DNA of 64,000 nt, taken from the NCBI GenBank assembly GCA_963693315.1, contig OY856186.1:378040656-378104655 (forward strand), written 5' to 3'. This document shows positions 1 to 11,905 of this stretch, in pieces. This DNA comes from Diogma glabrata (Eukaryota > Arthropoda > Insecta > Diptera > Cylindrotomidae). Made by a program: the position numbers and the translations under genes. The notes beneath the pieces were generated by a model that saw nothing but the letters and a program-made list of their open reading frames with translations, was not told the DNA's origin and did not search any database. The first letter of the stretch is position 1; every line of letters starts with the position of its first letter.

Positions 1-267
1 ACTTCTACCCAACCTGGTTTCGATCTGCCACGTCATACCTGGACTACACCAAACCGAATAAGAACAAATCATGGACGTTGTGCTGATTTTTTCTACAAGT
101 GGGGCATTTCAGAGTTCCCTGATTGGAACTGCGGCACTTTACAACAAACCATAAAACACATTGCCACTGTGTGTCCAATTCGACGGTACAATGGTGACAT
201 CTCAGACATCCATTTGGCAACTCCCGATGTAGTAGCATGTATAAACTCGCTCGATGTAAACATCTAA
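1..267 (+). CDS. LINE reverse transcriptase, C-terminal end (partial, enters from the left)
   Basis: Frame 1 is open from the first base to a TAA at 265-267, giving 88 residues with no start in the window. The peptide carries the pattern seen at the C-terminus of many insect non-LTR retrotransposon ORF2 proteins: RTNHGRC, then KWGI, then a CGT-x4-T-x2-H-x4-CP segment resembling the Cys/His tail after the reverse transcriptase. It would belong to the protein that copies the element RNA at the target site. No stop or frameshift is visible in this tail. The clade cannot be told from so short a piece. An opposite-strand frame over the same bases is a shadow. Confidence 0.7.
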   Translation, partial: TSTQPGFDLPRHTWTTPNRIRTNHGRCADFFYKWGISEFPDWNCGTLQQTIKHIATVCPIRRYNGDISDIHLATPDVVACINSLDVNI

Positions 268-370
268 TGTTCAAATGTACTGCCCAATGTTCAAATATTT
301 TACTTTTTTACTAAAAGACCCGCAATCAAATCGATTGCAAGTTCATTTAATGTGTATCCATGTTTTGTTT

Positions 371-412
371 TAGGTAGATTTCATAGAAGAGTCTACCTAT
401 TTTAAGTTTAAT
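371..412 (+). repeat. HINE 5'-end-like fragment
   Basis: The motif TTTTAGGTAGATTTCAT, followed by TCTACCTAT, is the same inverted GGTAGATTTC end seen at 31045, 56282 and (reversed) near 11895. Only the terminal motif is present; the conserved stretch and (TA)n that follow it elsewhere are missing, so this is a stub. Confidence 0.4.
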
Positions 413-460
413 TTTTAATGTGTCACAAAAAAAACCATACGCTAAATAAAAAAAATAGTG

Positions 461-697
461 ATACAATAATTTGGAAAAAATAACAAATATTATGTCAAAG
501 GTAACTTGTTCCACATATTTTTATTTAAAAATTTATGCAAATTTATAATTTTAATTTAGAATAGAGGCGAACAAAAAATAGTATATGATGCACGGACGTA
601 AGCTATTTCGGCTAGCGCCTCGATTTGCAAACTCCACATACGTCCAAAATCTTTAGCTTTACGTCCTAGCTTCATAATGTACTATTCTGGACCCCAA
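461..697 (-). repeat. Dispersed repeat 'R500', partial copy
   Basis: This segment shares blocks with 33225-33735 (opposite orientation), with the inner ends of the palindrome arms (11375-11646 and 12315-12775) and, more loosely, with 44475-44900. Shared words include GACGTAAGCTATTT, ATATGATGCACGGACG and a block around ACAAATATTATGTCAAAGGT. No coding potential. It is probably a non-autonomous element, but I could not define its ends. Confidence 0.6.
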
Positions 698-2136
698 TTA
701 TGGAATGCGATATACGTTGAAAGCACGGTGCTTTAAAAAAATATTGTGTATAAACACAAAATTTTTCTTAATTGTATTAGTAATTAAAATAAAAAGTAAT
801 GATATGACAGTAGACCAATATTTTGTGGATATTTTTATGTGGGTATTAATTTTCACTGTGATATGTCAAATTAACGTTACCTTTTGAGGTAATGTTTTCA
901 TATTGCTTATGAGTCGAAAGTGCATAAGGTACAATTCTTGAAGGATTTGTTAATTTATTGTAGGTTTATAACTTTTAGGTTAAATGGAACCAAAATTAAT
1001 TTTAATTTATTTGTCGCATGTAAATTGGTTCTTTTTGTAAATTGTTACGAGTTTAAATGATATCGTAGAAGATGCTAATAGTAATGGGATGGGTAGTGAG
1101 AAGGGTTACTGCGTCAAAGGAGATTAAATTTTGGTCTTGGTTAATGAAATAAGTTGAGACTTATTTAGTTTTGATGGCAAATGAGTTTTCAAAGTTAAAG
1201 ATGTTTGAAGAAATGTGTTTGAGAATATTGGATAGAAATGTGAACAGTGGATTGTTTTATTTTGTAGTTAGTATGTCACGTTTTAAAATTTTATAGCTGC
1301 TAAGATCACTGAGTAAGAGGTTTAAGTTATTAATATAAACTCAGTCTTTGACATGGTTGCTGTTGTTTTGGTTGCCGGCAGGTACATTGATCACATTGGT
1401 TGATAATGTTAGCTGCGGTGAATTGGTGATTAAGGTGGAAGAGTTGATAGTGCTTGATAAGGTTTGCTATTCTAAAATAAATGATGTCTCTTGTTTTTAG
1501 TTGAGTTTGCCGATATGGATTGCTTGTTCTGTGTTGGCTATTAGATTGAAACCAAAAAGATTTTTAGATGAGCAAGAAATAGAAAATTAAGTTTTGTTTG
1601 GAAAAATGAAGTTGTTTGTTTGACTTTGGTGGATTATAGCAAAAAGAAAGAGGGCGTACTTGACTGTTTTGTTCAAACGAACAATAGCGAATAATTCGCT
1701 AAATATTTCAGCCCTTAATTTTATTGCTAAGTACATATGTTACTTTTGCAATAAATTTAAAGTTTTCCGTAATACCTACATGAAATACATGGTGAGCTCA
1801 TGTTTAAGTTTGATAGCATTTCATGTTGTGGCAATATTCATAGATGAAATTTATAGATGTGTTCAGGAGCTTAACATTAATCACTTTTTTATTACATCGA
1901 TTTGCCACATATTTTTGATTTACTTGAAACAGAGCAACAGTGTTTAATAAAGAATTTGGATGTGTGGCATTATAATTAAATGTAACTATATCTTCATTCA
2001 CAAATTAACACAACCAACAATTCGATTAATAATTAACAAAAACAAATCATTATTCGCTTTTATTGTAAACGAGATTATAATATAATAAAATTTTTGCATA
2101 ATGGTTGAACAAAAACTATTTGAACTTATTAAAACA
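698..2136. other. Unassigned AT-rich sequence
   Basis: No convincing host gene. Several 60-95 codon frames exist on both strands (for example 1660-1947 plus, 1804-2001 minus), but they overlap each other, are rich in I/N/F/K and resemble no family I know. A possible decayed Penelope-like fragment is listed separately. Confidence 0.5.
1060..1300 (-). pseudogene. Possible decayed Penelope-like reverse transcriptase fragment
   Basis: On the minus strand a frame reads ENSFAIKTK, a stop, then LISFDAVTLLTTHPI followed by DII. This resembles the Penelope-type RT segment around catalytic motif A, in which an NS-x-F stretch precedes a (L/V)(I/V)S(F/L)DVVSLFTNIP-like motif. The match rests on about 20 residues, one stop lies between the two parts, and no GIY-YIG endonuclease was found nearby. 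It is a weak homology call; chance similarity in AT-rich sequence remains possible. Confidence 0.25.
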
Positions 2137-2894
2137 ATGGGGTCTATTCAGTAAAAATCTTCTATCGAAAATTTCTGCTATTTTTTTATTTTTTGTATGA
2201 AATTTTATAAACATCAAAATAGAAGAAAAAAATAGAAGAATTGGTATTCAATTGCTATATTTTTCTTCTCAAAGTCTTCTATTCCTAGAAGATATAGATA
2301 TTTTATAGAAGTAAGTAAAAAGTTGCTTTTATGGTTAGAAGAAATATGTTTTTGGGATATTCTTTTGAAATGTACAATTATTTGTCGATTTTTTTTGATT
2401 TTTTTTTTAAATCTAAAAATTTGGTATGTTATCGGTGTTGACGAATTTAAAAAATCAAATTAGGGATTTTTTATTTTATAGCTTTGAAATGGAGTTATGC
2501 GGGTATGACTTTATGATAATTTTTTATGGTTTTCCGTTATGGTATCGGTGTTTTCTAATAAATCTCACAATTTTTCATTGAATTGATATTCATTTTTGCA
2601 AGTAAGTTTAGAAATACATAGTTATATTATCGAAAAATATTACAAAATACTAATTTATCTCATATATCCGCTATGTTGAAATTCTGTTACTGAAAAAGTT
2701 TATATCTCAAAATAGCACTTTTTCACAAGTTTTACAGATACAATACATAGGGCTATTATATTCTGAAGAAAAAGTTGTAGGATCCAAAACAGATTTTTTG
2801 AATATGATAGGACAATTCTTTTGAAAATGCACATGTTTTATTGGTTTTTCTTAAAATGCATAAAAATTTGGTATATGTTTAGTATTTAGTACAG

Positions 2895-5440
2895 TAACTA
2901 TTTGTTTTTAACAAATAATCCTTATCTGGTACAATTTAAAGTATTTGAGCCTTTAGGTGGTTCAGATCGTAATTGAATTTCTACACAGTTAGATTCCAAA
3001 TTAATTTAAAGCTAATCCTTGTGTTATTTGGGATTATAAAGCTGCGTATTGGGAGGGTCTTAGAGGTATTTTTAAGTGGCTTCTTTGTAAACGTAATTGT
3101 CTTACCGTCCATGACCCTAACCTAGCTGTGTTATATTTTTCGGAGGCTATTGTTGAGGGCATGCGGAGATTTATTCCTAATGAATTGGCTGTTCCTAAGG
3201 CTGATCTGTGGTTTTCAAATAAATGCAAAAAGGTGATTAAAATTAAGAAAAAGGCATCTCAAAAGTTTAATCTAAACAAAACCAATGAACACCTTAGACA
3301 ATACCGAATTAAAAAAAATATATGCAGGAAACTAATATAGATGCAGAACATCTCTTTAATAGAAAAAAAGCTGTTAAATTTGCTGAGTACGCTACTGGTT
3401 CACGTAATTTCTTTAAAGCGGTTGAGGCTGTTCAAGGAAGGCTAAGCGGTTAAGGCTGTTCTCTACCTCCTCTTATTGATAGAGATATACCGGCCATTGA
3501 CCCAAAAGAAAAAGTCAAACTTCTGGGTAGTTATTTCTCTGAAAATGATACCAATTTCTTTACGAAGCCCGGCTCATAGAGTTTTATTCTTAATGGGACG
3601 TATAGTTTTTCGTGGAAAATGGCAAGCGTACAACCAGTTCCTAAGAAAGGTAGTAAAACTGATCCTACAAAATACAGACCCATTTCAATTTTATCGGTTG
3701 TTTCTAAAATTTTTGAGAAATACATTAATTTTAATCTAACGAGTTTCTAGAGTCCTCAAAACTACTCAATGAAAGACAATACGGCTTTCGAAAAGGAAGA
3801 GCGACGGGAGAATCACTTTCCTTTGTCACTCATGTCTGGAACAAATCGCTTGAAAATAATGGTGAAACTTTCGGGGTTGCCCTTGATATACCCAAAGCAT
3901 TTGACAAAGTTTGGCACAACAATCTTATTTGCAAATTAAGATGTTATGGTTTACAGAGGATAAAAAGTTACTTGGATACAAAGATTTATTTCGGAGCGGA
4001 AATTTCGGGTCAATGTTGATGGTGTCTCTTCGGAAATATTCTCAACTAATACAGTAGTTTCTCAGGGTTCTACTTTGTCACCAACTCTCTTTCTTATTTA
4101 TGTTTGGTTTGTTTGTTGGATTCCGCCAGTTAGTCCTATTCATGGTTTTGCTGATGATAGCACTCTTCATGTGTCTCATGAAAACCCTAAATTATATTCA
4201 CCATTACCTAATTGTGTTGGGGGTTTGCTAATAGTGTTGAATTCAATACGAATAAAGCACAGGTTTGTTATTTTCCTAGATTATCCACATTAAATCCGTT
4301 TCAATTAAATCCGTATCAGTTTGACTCTAGTAGAAGTTGGAAATAATATGAAATGAAATTCTCATATTTTTAACCTCGCTAAGAACGCTGTTCAGAAATT
4401 GGGCTTTTTGGGGCGATGCCGTAAGTTTTTCAATAGCGAATAGCTTCTATTAATATACAAATCATTTTTATAAAATACAAATATTAAATTTTTCGTCAAG
4501 TGACGTATTTATTTATAATTTTTATTGTTATTGTATAAAATAAAATAAAATAAAAATATAATTTTCCTAAACGCGTTTCGACAAATTTACTGTCATTATC
4601 AAAAGGAGAGTTAAAACTAAACTTCAGTTTAGTTTAGTTTAGTTTTGACTCGAAGTTTAGTTTAGTTTTAACTCTCCTATTAATAATGACAGTAAATTTG
4701 TCGAAACGCGTTTAGGAAAATTATATTTTTATTTTATTTTATTTTATACAATAATAATAAAAGTTATAAACAAATACGTCACTTGACGAAAAATTTAATA
4801 TTTGTATTTTATAAAAATTAATATCAGTGACGCGAAAAACAAAAAACACTCCAAATGGCCAACAACCATCCAGGAAACTACAATTTCAAATACAAATCAT
4901 TTATACGTCCCCGCACGGAGTATTGTTCTCACATATGGAGTGGAGCTTGTTATAGTAGTTTGAAGTCCCTGGATTCTGTTCAGCACAGAGCTGTTAAATT
5001 GATTGGCAACTCCACTCTTACTAATGAGCTTGATTCCTTACATCACAGACGAAATGTTGCTGATCTGACAATTTTCTACAAATGTATTATGGATAAACGA
5101 ACTTCCGCAGAGATTAAATCAATTTTATCTGAACTGCAAACTTCTCACGTTTCACCAGAGCTACAGCCGATCCTTTTACGGTTCAAATAAAAAATGCAGA
5201 ACTGTTGCTTTTCAGCGTGACTTTTTAACAGAGTCTCTCATCTCTGGAATGTCTTACTTTCATGGATTTTCCCCGATAGCTTTAATCGTCAAAAATTTAA
5301 AGCTAGCGTTCATAAGTTTCTTAAAGAAACCTTTACTTTATTTAAACAAAATCCTAATCCTCAGTTGGCATGGTTTCTTCGGATATTCAGAGACGCTTAT
5401 TTATAATTTATTATAATTAACACTAAACATGCCTTATTTT
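2895..5440 (+). pseudogene. Decayed LINE, same family as the element at 37698-40805
   Basis: Collinear with the better copy at 37698-40805. The part from 2905 matches its endonuclease end onward (for example AAAGCTGCGTATTGG against 38565), then the RT motifs follow (ALDI-equivalent at about 3875, FADDSTLH at about 4147). After the insertion at 4468-4889 the C-terminal part returns at 4890, with an open stretch at 4890-5187 (IRPRTEYCSHIW, AVKLIGNSTLTNELDSL). The 3' UTR word GGATATTCAGAGACG and a short A-rich tail end it at about 5440. Frames change repeatedly and stops are frequent, so it cannot make a working protein. The first half of the endonuclease is missing. Confidence 0.85.
4468..4889. 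mobile_element. Foldback (hairpin) insertion with 13-bp target duplication
   Basis: A 422-bp insertion lies between two copies of ATACAAATCATTT (4455-4467 and 4890-4902). The same target, once, is present in the intact LINE near 40230-40250. From about 4466 to 4817 the insertion is a near-perfect inverted repeat of two arms of about 170 bp centred at about 4641; shared words include CTAAACGCGTTTCGAC and GTCAAGTGACGTATTT. A unique tail of about 70 bp follows (4818-4889). No coding capacity. Confidence 0.8.
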
Positions 5441-6245
5441 ATTTTAAAAAAAACTTAAGGTGTTCCGCTCGGAATTCTTTGAAGCTTGACAGATTGGTGT
5501 TAGTCAAGGAAGTCAAGAAAGTTAGTCAAGGAACAAAAGTGACAAAGCGATAATGTGTGTTTTACTCAGGAGTTGAGTGCCACCACTTCTCGGGGGTAGA
5601 TTTTTCCTACTCAAAATAACCCCGAAAGTAAAAGTGCTTTATAGGATTTTCGATATCGATATTTTTCGATATTTTTTGTTGTATCGAAAAGTGCTATTTG
5701 AAAATTTATAATTTTTTGGATTTCTGCTGGCTACCTTTTACATAAAAAACGCTTATAAATCAAAATATTAGTTTTATTTTGTAATTTTTTTAACAAGTCT
5801 TATAAAACATGCAGCTCCCAAAAAATTTTGAAGAGAAAATTTAAGGATCCATATATAGATTTTTTGAATATTTAAAAATATGTAAACATATATGAAACAA
5901 TCTTTAAAAATTCGGTAAAATCAATTCATATATGAATCTTTAAGTTTTTTTCGAATTTAAAAGTTGCATGTATTATCTGTAAGATTTGTGAAAAAAATTA
6001 TAAAATAAAAGTGCTATATTGAGATATGAGCTTTTGGGTAAAAGAGTTCAAGCGCACCACGCGCTGTGTGGCGAAAATCGAATAAATTATCAAATGTTCA
6101 ACTGGCATTTTTTGATAAAAAACTAGTAACTCACTTGTAAAAATGTATTTCAATGCAATCAAATTTCTGAGAGTTATTAGTAAAACACCACACCGAAAAA
6201 CCTTAAACCATGACATAACTGGGAAATTTCAGAACTTTTTTGTTT
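5441..6245. other. Interior of the composite element, no gene seen
   Basis: AT-rich non-coding sequence. The stretch at about 5970-6030 is an inverted match to 2700-2745, i.e. subterminal inverted repeats of the 2137-7085 element. Short frames (for example 5998-6216 minus) resemble nothing. Confidence 0.4.
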
Positions 6246-6315
6246 GTCTGCTATTATCTAGTCCGACAACCCAAACATACCAAAATGTCAGTTGTCGGAC
6301 TCGACAATAGCAGAC
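6246..6315. repeat. Imperfect hairpin, 25-bp stem
   Basis: 6246-6270 and 6291-6315 are inverted copies with two mismatches (TAGTCCGACAAC against GTTGTCGGACTC), separated by 20 bp. It is more GC-rich than its surroundings. Possibly the remnant of a small foldback element. Confidence 0.6.
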
Positions 6316-7085
6316 ACGTTTTGGTCGGACAAGCTTACTCTCGTGTTCTAAAACAAATTTACAAACCCCACAGTTAAAAAAAAATGTGGTAGCAAATTTA
6401 CAAGATCGCGGGCATTTTTCGGAGCTTGCCAAACGAAAAAGCGCCGATTTGAGGAAACTCGCAGAACAAAAATTTTCGGGCTTATCAATTACAGGCGCCT
6501 CACGAAGCATAAAATATGTGGTAATCATCACATTATATCGGCGTGGGCCAAGGGACTAATAAAATTATATTAAACATTTTACATTTTTCATTCAAAAATT
6601 AAAAACAACAATTTTGCCAAGAAATTTAAAAACATAAAACTTACCGTTTCTTACATTTTGTAGTTCCTGCTCAATTTTCTATTGTTTTGATATTGAAAAC
6701 GTTTAAAAAAAATACTGATGTCAAAACCTGTAAATTATTGTTTTCTTTAAAACAAAATTTAATATAAAAAACATATAAATACTTTAATTTGCACACAAAA
6801 TATAATATATTTACTAACATGTTTTGTAATTTATCAACTTAATTTTTAATTAAAAAATAACTAAAAATTAAATATGTAAAACTAAAAACAACAAAACTTA
6901 CTGTCAAAACTGAGATTAAAATAGAAGATTTTGTGTTCGAAAACATAAATTGATAATAAAATAGCAGAATATTTCCCCTTCGCAAATTGAATACCAATTT
7001 CGAACAGTCTTCTATTTTTCAATTCTGCTATTTATTTTTGGGTTGAAGAATAGAAGATAGAAGATTTTTATTGAATAGGGCCCAT

Positions 7086-7197
7086 TATTTCACAATCAAT
7101 ATCTTACGATTAAAAATTTCATTTTTGGATATATGTTTATAATTTGAAGATAATTTGCAAACTGATAATTTTTCAAACCTAACTCAGCTATTTAAAG
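7086..7197 (-). pseudogene. Promoter plus exon 1 of the secreted-peptide gene, cut off in intron 1
   Basis: Mirror copy of the start of the gene at 17008. Read on the minus strand: TATA-like CTTTAAATAG (7188-7197), initiator TCAGTT (7160-7165), then a five-codon first exon MKFLI (7108-7122) with its GTAAGA donor. The copy stops inside intron 1, where the 2137-7085 element begins, so exons 2 and 3 are absent. The promoter motifs look intact, so transcripts could start here and run into the transposon; that is an inference. Confidence 0.8.
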
Positions 7198-7499
7198 ATT
7201 ATCAAATCATTAACAGTGAACGTAAATTTGTCGTTGAATGAATTGAGATACATAAATTTCATGGTCAGTTGGTTAGTAAAAAAAAAATTTGCATTTCCAT
7301 TCATAAAAAACATGATTGGTCTATTCTTTTAATAGCATATTCGTAAATCTTTTTATCTTTTAACAATTGCAACGTTCTCGAAGATCTTGTCAATTTCTTT
7401 CTAAAAATAGGTAGAGACGGGTTCGATAACTTTAGTTGTTTTAAATTTAGAATTTAGTTGTTTTTATGACGTAAATGTAATTGAGCATGAAATTGGACA

Positions 7500-7870
7500 T
7501 GGAAATTTTTGAATTTGTTTTAGTTTTTGAAATATTTGAAAAAAGTTTGTATTTTTGATTTTGTTTTTAGCAAATTTTTGCAATATTTTTAGAACAAAAG
7601 TTTGAATTTTTGGAATATTATTGGAATTTAGAAAAAGTTTAAATATTTGATTTGATTCTATTCTTGGAATATTTTTGGAATTTTGAAAAAAGTTTCAATT
7701 TTAATTTTGTTTTATTTTTTGCTATATTTTTAGAATTTTTAAAAAAAAATTTAATCTTTGATTTTGTAATAATTTTTGGAATATTTTTAGAATTTTGAAA
7801 AATGTTTGATTTTTTTTGATTTTACAATATTTTTGGAATTTTGAAAGAAATATGAATTTGTGATATTTTA
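7500..7870. repeat. AT-rich satellite A, left-arm copy
   Basis: Diverged tandem repeats with a period of about 55-60 bp, built on words such as GGAATTTTGAAAAAAGTTT and TTGATTTTG. The mirror copy is at 16270-16620 and the same family recurs at 18541-18850, 19880-20360, 25380-25960 and (inverted) 50390-50545. Non-coding. Confidence 0.75.
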
Positions 7871-10059
7871 ATATTTTCTCAAAACGGTATATGGAGATGT
7901 TTTTGAGTATTTTGCTGAGTGTATCATCTTTTCACTAAATTATGTTAATATATGATCTGTTATAATTACGTATTGATGTTTCGGGTTAGCAACGTATTGA
8001 TGTTTCGGGTTAGTTTTGTAATAAATTTCTAAACAGAGATAAAAAATAGTTGTACTTTAACAAAGAGTTATGTTTGATATACATCGCTGCCCAAAACTAG
8101 AAATGTCCTCATAAAAGTTTTTGCCGAAAACTATATACAAATCCTTAACCCAGACTGAAGTCTTGATATCTCATAGCTTGAGATTTCAGCCTCTCCATAT
8201 ATTGGTATTGCATGGGAAACATTGAGAACATTTAATACTTCATTAGTATCATCATGATAATCTTCTTCATCTCGAAAATTAGACATAAAAAATTAAAATT
8301 AAAAAATTTATTTATGGTACTTAAACTATTCCTGGAAGATCTATATATAGCTGATTACTCCCTTTTTTGATATAAATTGATGTGTTGAATGATGATTTCA
8401 CACATTTTCCAATAAGTTAGTTTCACTATTAGTTATTCAATATTTATGCAAGAGTTCTGCAACAGCATTTCATGTTGTTTTGGAGATTTTTTTCGATGGT
8501 TTAGTGGCTATTCTGTTGTTTTACTTTTTGTTGGTGTTTTCTTTTTGCATTTTTTCTATTTTCTGTTGGTGATTGTTGTACCATTTTTGAAGTGAAAACT
8601 TTTGCGATTTTGTATGCACACATATTAAAAGAGGGGAAGGTAAATTGTAATCATTTGCTATTTTCTTATTTCTTATTCTCATGTTCTTGATTTGTAATAT
8701 GTTTGTTTTTTATTGAATTTGATTTTCATTTTTCGGTTTATGTGTGTGAAAGTGTAGTATAGTAAGTAAAGATTTTGTTGTATTTTTAAGCAAAATAAAA
8801 AAAAAATTGTTTTGTCTTGTTTGATTTGTGTGTTTTTCTTTATACATTTTGATTAAAGAAAAATAGATAGTGCGATAAACCTAAGTGTTGTTGAAATTAA
8901 TGATAATCTTAGATTATAAAATACACAGGATAAGTAATATTTTTTTAAGTTGAAGTTTCTTTTATTAACATAGTCGAAGTTTCTTTTATTAATATAGTGT
9001 GCGGATTTAACGTGATAGTATTTGCATTGAAAAAACACAGTAGCTTAGAAATTTAAATATCATCGAGGTTAACCGTTGCTTGACTAAATATGCTTACAAA
9101 ATAACAGACTTATGTAGATATTTTGTATTTAGCATTTTTATCAATCGGAAAATGACAAAACTTATTCAATTTTATATCATTTTTCTCAAAAGTATTTTGA
9201 TTAAAATAAAATTGATAACAATAAAACAGAAAATTTGATCCTTACTAAAATTGTATCATCTACGCCTTTGTTTTGTTTTCATTTAGAATAAGTTTAAAGT
9301 GAAATGGATATTATTTGACGATTAACTGTTTTTGGTTTTGTTTTTATTTAGAATGAAATTAATATAAAATATATATTGTTTGGCAGTTATTTCTTTCTGG
9401 CAATAGAAGTATAAAATTATATTTTTTCTCTCTAAAAGGAAAGAGACAACCATGCCGCATGTGACCCTGTATTTTTGTGCTTATTTTTACAGGAGCCTTT
9501 TCTTTTGTGTAAATTATTTTTAATACGAAATTTGAATTTAAAAAACAGTTTCAATTTTTTTTTATAGTTTTATAGTGTACATACACAAAATACATATATA
9601 AAATATTGCTTATCCTGTTTTTTTTATAATCTAAGATGATAATATAATATATTATAAATAATTTTACTCTCGTTCTCTGGATTTGTATTTTGTTTTTTTT
9701 CTATTTTTATTAAGTTTGATGTTTTTCAGTGGGGAATTGTGTAAGTAAAGATTTTGTTGTATTTAGTTAGACTATAAAAACACAGCTATTTAACAAATTT
9801 ATGTTTTCACTTCTGTCAGTAGTTCTCAAGACTACATTTTTTAAAATTTAATTTATTGATACTTTTTGATGTACGATTTCCTATGATATGGCACTATCCA
9901 TTTTTGAAAAGCACAATTTGGAATAAGTATTTAAGGAGTACAAATGTACAAATATTTTTCAAAAAAGGTGGAATTCCTCTTCCTTAAACGATCATAACTT
10001 TTAAAACAATTAGTAAAGTTATCCCTATATCCTCATTCCTTTCATTTTCCTCATCTCCT

Positions 10060-10155
10060 TCCTTTATAGTTGACATGGTATCTTTGGATATTCAAAGAGT
10101 CTAAATAATGAATATTTCATATTTATATTTAGTGTGCTAAACATGTCTAACTAAT
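10060..10155 (+). repeat. 3'-UTR fragment of the LINE family of 37698-40805 (left-arm copy)
   Basis: CATGGTATCTTTGGATATTC followed by GTGCTAAACATGTCTAAC matches the LINE 3' UTR at 40720-40780. Mirror copy in the right arm at about 14000-14095 (minus). No poly-A tail remains. Confidence 0.7.
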
Positions 10156-10171
10156 TAATACGATGAACCAA

Positions 10172-11262
10172 GGGCGTAATCTTCCTTTCAGCCTGAGTGT
10201 ATGTAGAACGTTTTACGCTCAACTGCACAACTTTGTTGTAGTATAAATCAATTTTTGAATTTCTTAAACTCGCTAGACATTTTGAAAATTATGCTAAACA
10301 TGCCATGATTTTCTCTATAAACTTCATACAATAATTTATTTTACGCACAAACGAATCGTAAATAGTAGTTTAATCAATGAGTGAATAATGAAGTAGTTTA
10401 TTCTCAAGCAAAAGTTTAAAATTTGAGCGAGGCACGAGCGAGAATTTTAATTTGCGAGAGAATAAAATTCATTATTCACGAATCGATTACAATACTTTAT
10501 TCTCTGACAAAGATTTTATTATAAAAAAGAATTGTGTATTATAAAAAATAAAAACATTTTCTTCAATTAAAACAATAAATCTTTATTGTTTTAATTGATA
10601 AATCAAATTTCTTAATAAAAAAACTCTGATGATAAAAAAACGCCCTTCTCATACAATCAACCAAGTTCAACTAAACGAAATAAGAGAATTTAAATTAAAA
10701 TTTGATTTTTGAACAAAACTTATCAAAGCAATTGTGATTATAATTTGAAAATAATTTTAATGAAATCAAAACAATTTGACCAATTGGAATCATACCAATT
10801 GAATAAAATTTTCATTAGACAATAGGCTAAGTTCATTAGGCTATAGGTTTGAAAACAATACAATAATACATACTATTATTATCGAAAAAAACATACAAAT
10901 AAAGCTGATATAATTAAATGGAAGAGAATAAACACATTTTACATCCTAGTTATCGTGATTGAAAGTTGAACTTAACGTCTGTAAAATAAAAGCCCGTTGC
11001 TATATAAAACATTAATGTATTTTTCTACTTTGCCGCCCGTTAAATAATCGCTCGGAAAATAATCATAAAATTCGAACAAACAAATAAATTATTGTATGAA
11101 GTTTATAGAGAAAATCATGGCATGTTTAGTATAATTTTCAAAATGTCTAGCGAGTTTAAAAATTTTAAAAATTGGTTTATACTACAATTATGTTGTGCAG
11201 TTGTGCGTAAAACGTTGTACACACACTCCGGCTGAAAGGAAGATTACGCCCTTGGTTCAATA
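10172..11262. mobile_element. Non-autonomous transposon with long inverted ends, left-arm copy
   Basis: 10172-10345 and about 11085-11262 are inverted copies of about 175 bp; the outer ends read GAACCAAGGGCGTAATCTTC on each side. The interior of about 0.75 kb has no coding frame but holds a perfect palindrome (ATTAAAACAATAAA / TTTATTGTTTTAAT near 10567-10600). The whole element is mirrored at 12890-13995, so it was in place before the arms duplicated. Superfamily unknown. Confidence 0.75.
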
Positions 11263-11646
11263 AAAGCCCACGCTTCGCGTCGTGCTTAAATATGAACCGC
11301 AGGCGTAATCTACTTCCAGTCCTCGATATGTAAATAACTATGTTTGTTCTAATTTTATGAATATTTTACGGGTGATTATTTTACGGGCGGTAGAGTAGAA
11401 AAATATATTAATATTTTATTTGCACCCACATTAAGTTCAAAATAGCTTACGTCCGTGCGTCATATACTATTTTTTATTCGCCGCTAGCAAAATATTTTTA
11501 AAAAATGGCTTATTCTAAATAAAGTTATAATTTTGCATAAATTTTGAAATTATAATATGTTGAACAAGTGACCTTTGACAAAATATTTGTTATTTTTTCA
11601 AAATAATTGTATTATGAGATTGTATTATTATTGAATTGGATTGTGA

Positions 11647-11905
<259 letters not shown>

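Larger units (their letters stand above)
2137..7085. mobile_element. Composite DNA element with inverted ends (about 4.95 kb)
   Basis: The left end reads ATGGGG-TCTATTCAGTAAAAA (2137) and the right end, reversed, ATGGGCCCTATTCAATAAAAA (7085); both continue into CTTCTATC. Weaker inverted similarity runs further in: a shared GAATTGGTATTCAATT word about 110 bp from the left end, and TATCTCAAAATAGCAC near 2705 against the reverse of about 6015. No transposase frame is visible inside. The interior is filled by a decayed LINE (2895-5440), itself interrupted by a foldback insertion. The right end abuts the outer end of the left palindrome arm within a few bases. Target duplication is unclear. Confidence 0.6.
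7086..11646. repeat. Left arm of a 10 kb palindrome
   Basis: The sequence from 7086 to 11646 is repeated in reverse at 12505-17044 with only scattered substitutions and small indels. Matched landmarks: CCGCATGTGACCCTG near 9460 against the reverse near 14700; GAAGGGCGTTTTTTTATC-type blocks near 10640/13500; and the outermost promoter/exon-1 segment. Landmark coordinates sum to 24,130-24,157 throughout, so the arms differ by only about 27 bp net. The arm contains a satellite (7500-7870), a LINE 3'-UTR fragment (10060-10155) and a nested transposon (10172-11262). No complete gene lies inside. Confidence 0.95.

Noticed and set aside
1320..1560. Minus-strand segment with CDQCTC resembling an integrase zinc finger
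   Set aside because: Only a few residues match and the frame lacks other pol motifs; left as unassigned.
8853..9038. 61-codon frame identical in both palindrome arms
   Set aside because: Identity is explained by the recent arm duplication; composition is AT-driven and no family matches.
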